Position numbers and translations under genes: made by a program. Shown here piece by piece: positions 5,477 to 5,551 of a DNA stretch of 5,551 nucleotides. Origin of the DNA: UBA1124 sp963933095 (GTDB lineage Bacteria; Pseudomonadota; Gammaproteobacteria; Pseudomonadales; Cellvibrionaceae); contig CAWVSV010000113.1 of the NCBI GenBank assembly GCA_963933095.1, forward strand, positions 1 through 5,551, given 5' to 3'. The notes beneath the pieces are model-generated. The model was not told the DNA's origin. It worked only from the letters and a program-made list of their open reading frames with translations, and ran no database searches. The first letter of the stretch is position 1, and each line of letters starts with the position of its first letter.

Positions 5477-5522
5477 AGGGCAAGATGTCATTAATATTTT
5501 TAAGGGTGTCTTGCCCTTGTTT
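5477..5522 (+). terminator. Probable terminator after phoH
   Basis: AGGGCAAGA (5477-5485) pairs perfectly with TCTTGCCCT (5509-5517). Four more inner pairs (three of them G-T) extend the stem to 13 base pairs around a loop of about 15 bases. TGTTT follows, a poor U-tract, so termination may be inefficient or factor-assisted. The phoH stop is 78 bases upstream and no other plus-strand gene is clear in between. On the minus strand a short open frame ending at TAA 5523-5521 (last residues VRIAQFSQH) abuts the hairpin, so it could also serve a convergent gene lying mostly outside the window. Confidence 0.5.
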
Positions 5523-5551
5523 AGTGCTGCGAAAACTGCGCAATACGCACC

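Noticed and set aside
5521..5551. Minus-strand frame ending VRIAQFSQH at TAA 5523-5521, as the end of a convergent gene
   Set aside because: Only nine codons are in the window. The placement next to the hairpin is suggestive but cannot be supported without the sequence to the right.
5485..5551. Plus-strand frame from ATG 5485 open to the right edge with AGGG five bases upstream
   Set aside because: It starts inside the left arm of the terminator hairpin, and its 22 residues do not resemble a known N-terminus. The AGGG is part of the stem.

Overview
The window looks like a chromosomal segment from a free-living, probably marine, gammaproteobacterium of the Cellvibrionales/Alteromonadales kind. 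The reasons are a sugar transporter of the GluP/FucP family, a short winged-helix protein resembling those of marine gammaproteobacteria, an E. coli-type PhoH ATPase, Sec/lipoprotein signals and moderate G+C coding sequence. This placement is inference from protein character only. No rRNA, tRNA, insertion sequence or CRISPR array is visible.

Left half, minus strand. Reading in the direction of transcription: a 210-residue lipoprotein of unknown function (2868 to 2236), a 571-residue sugar/proton symporter of the major facilitator superfamily (2106 to 391), and the first 26 codons of what appears to be a second transporter of the same family (78 to beyond position 1). The last has its own well-formed sigma-70 promoter. 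The start codon of each of these three genes, and of the two larger genes on the right, is preceded within about 20 bases by an in-frame stop, so all five starts are well constrained.

Middle, 2869-4133. This is 1.26 kb without a convincing intact large gene. The left part (about 2968-3490) reads like decayed coding sequence: fragments on the minus strand that weakly resemble the N-terminal region of an iron-containing alcohol dehydrogenase, and a plus-strand reading frame that can be restored by removing one copy of a 4-base tandem duplication. The right part is AT-rich and holds several stem-loops: a large bulged hairpin (3502-3559), a 16-base near-palindrome (3564-3579), and two mutually exclusive hairpins (3821-3884) that overlap the start of a possible 42-residue membrane peptide.

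Right, plus strand. A 98-residue winged helix-turn-helix protein with a GTG start (4134-4430) is followed by phoH (4590-5399), a P-loop ATPase with an unusual basic, histidine/asparagine/serine-rich N-terminal tail. A strong inverted repeat (5477-5517) lies after phoH and probably ends its transcript. The transporters would act at the inner membrane in sugar uptake. Nothing in the sequence ties the sugar-uptake side to the phoH side, and the middle region separates two transcription units pointing away from each other.

No clear new multi-gene system is visible. The best leads are the alternative hairpins with the small membrane peptide, and the large periplasmic insertion in the transporter.
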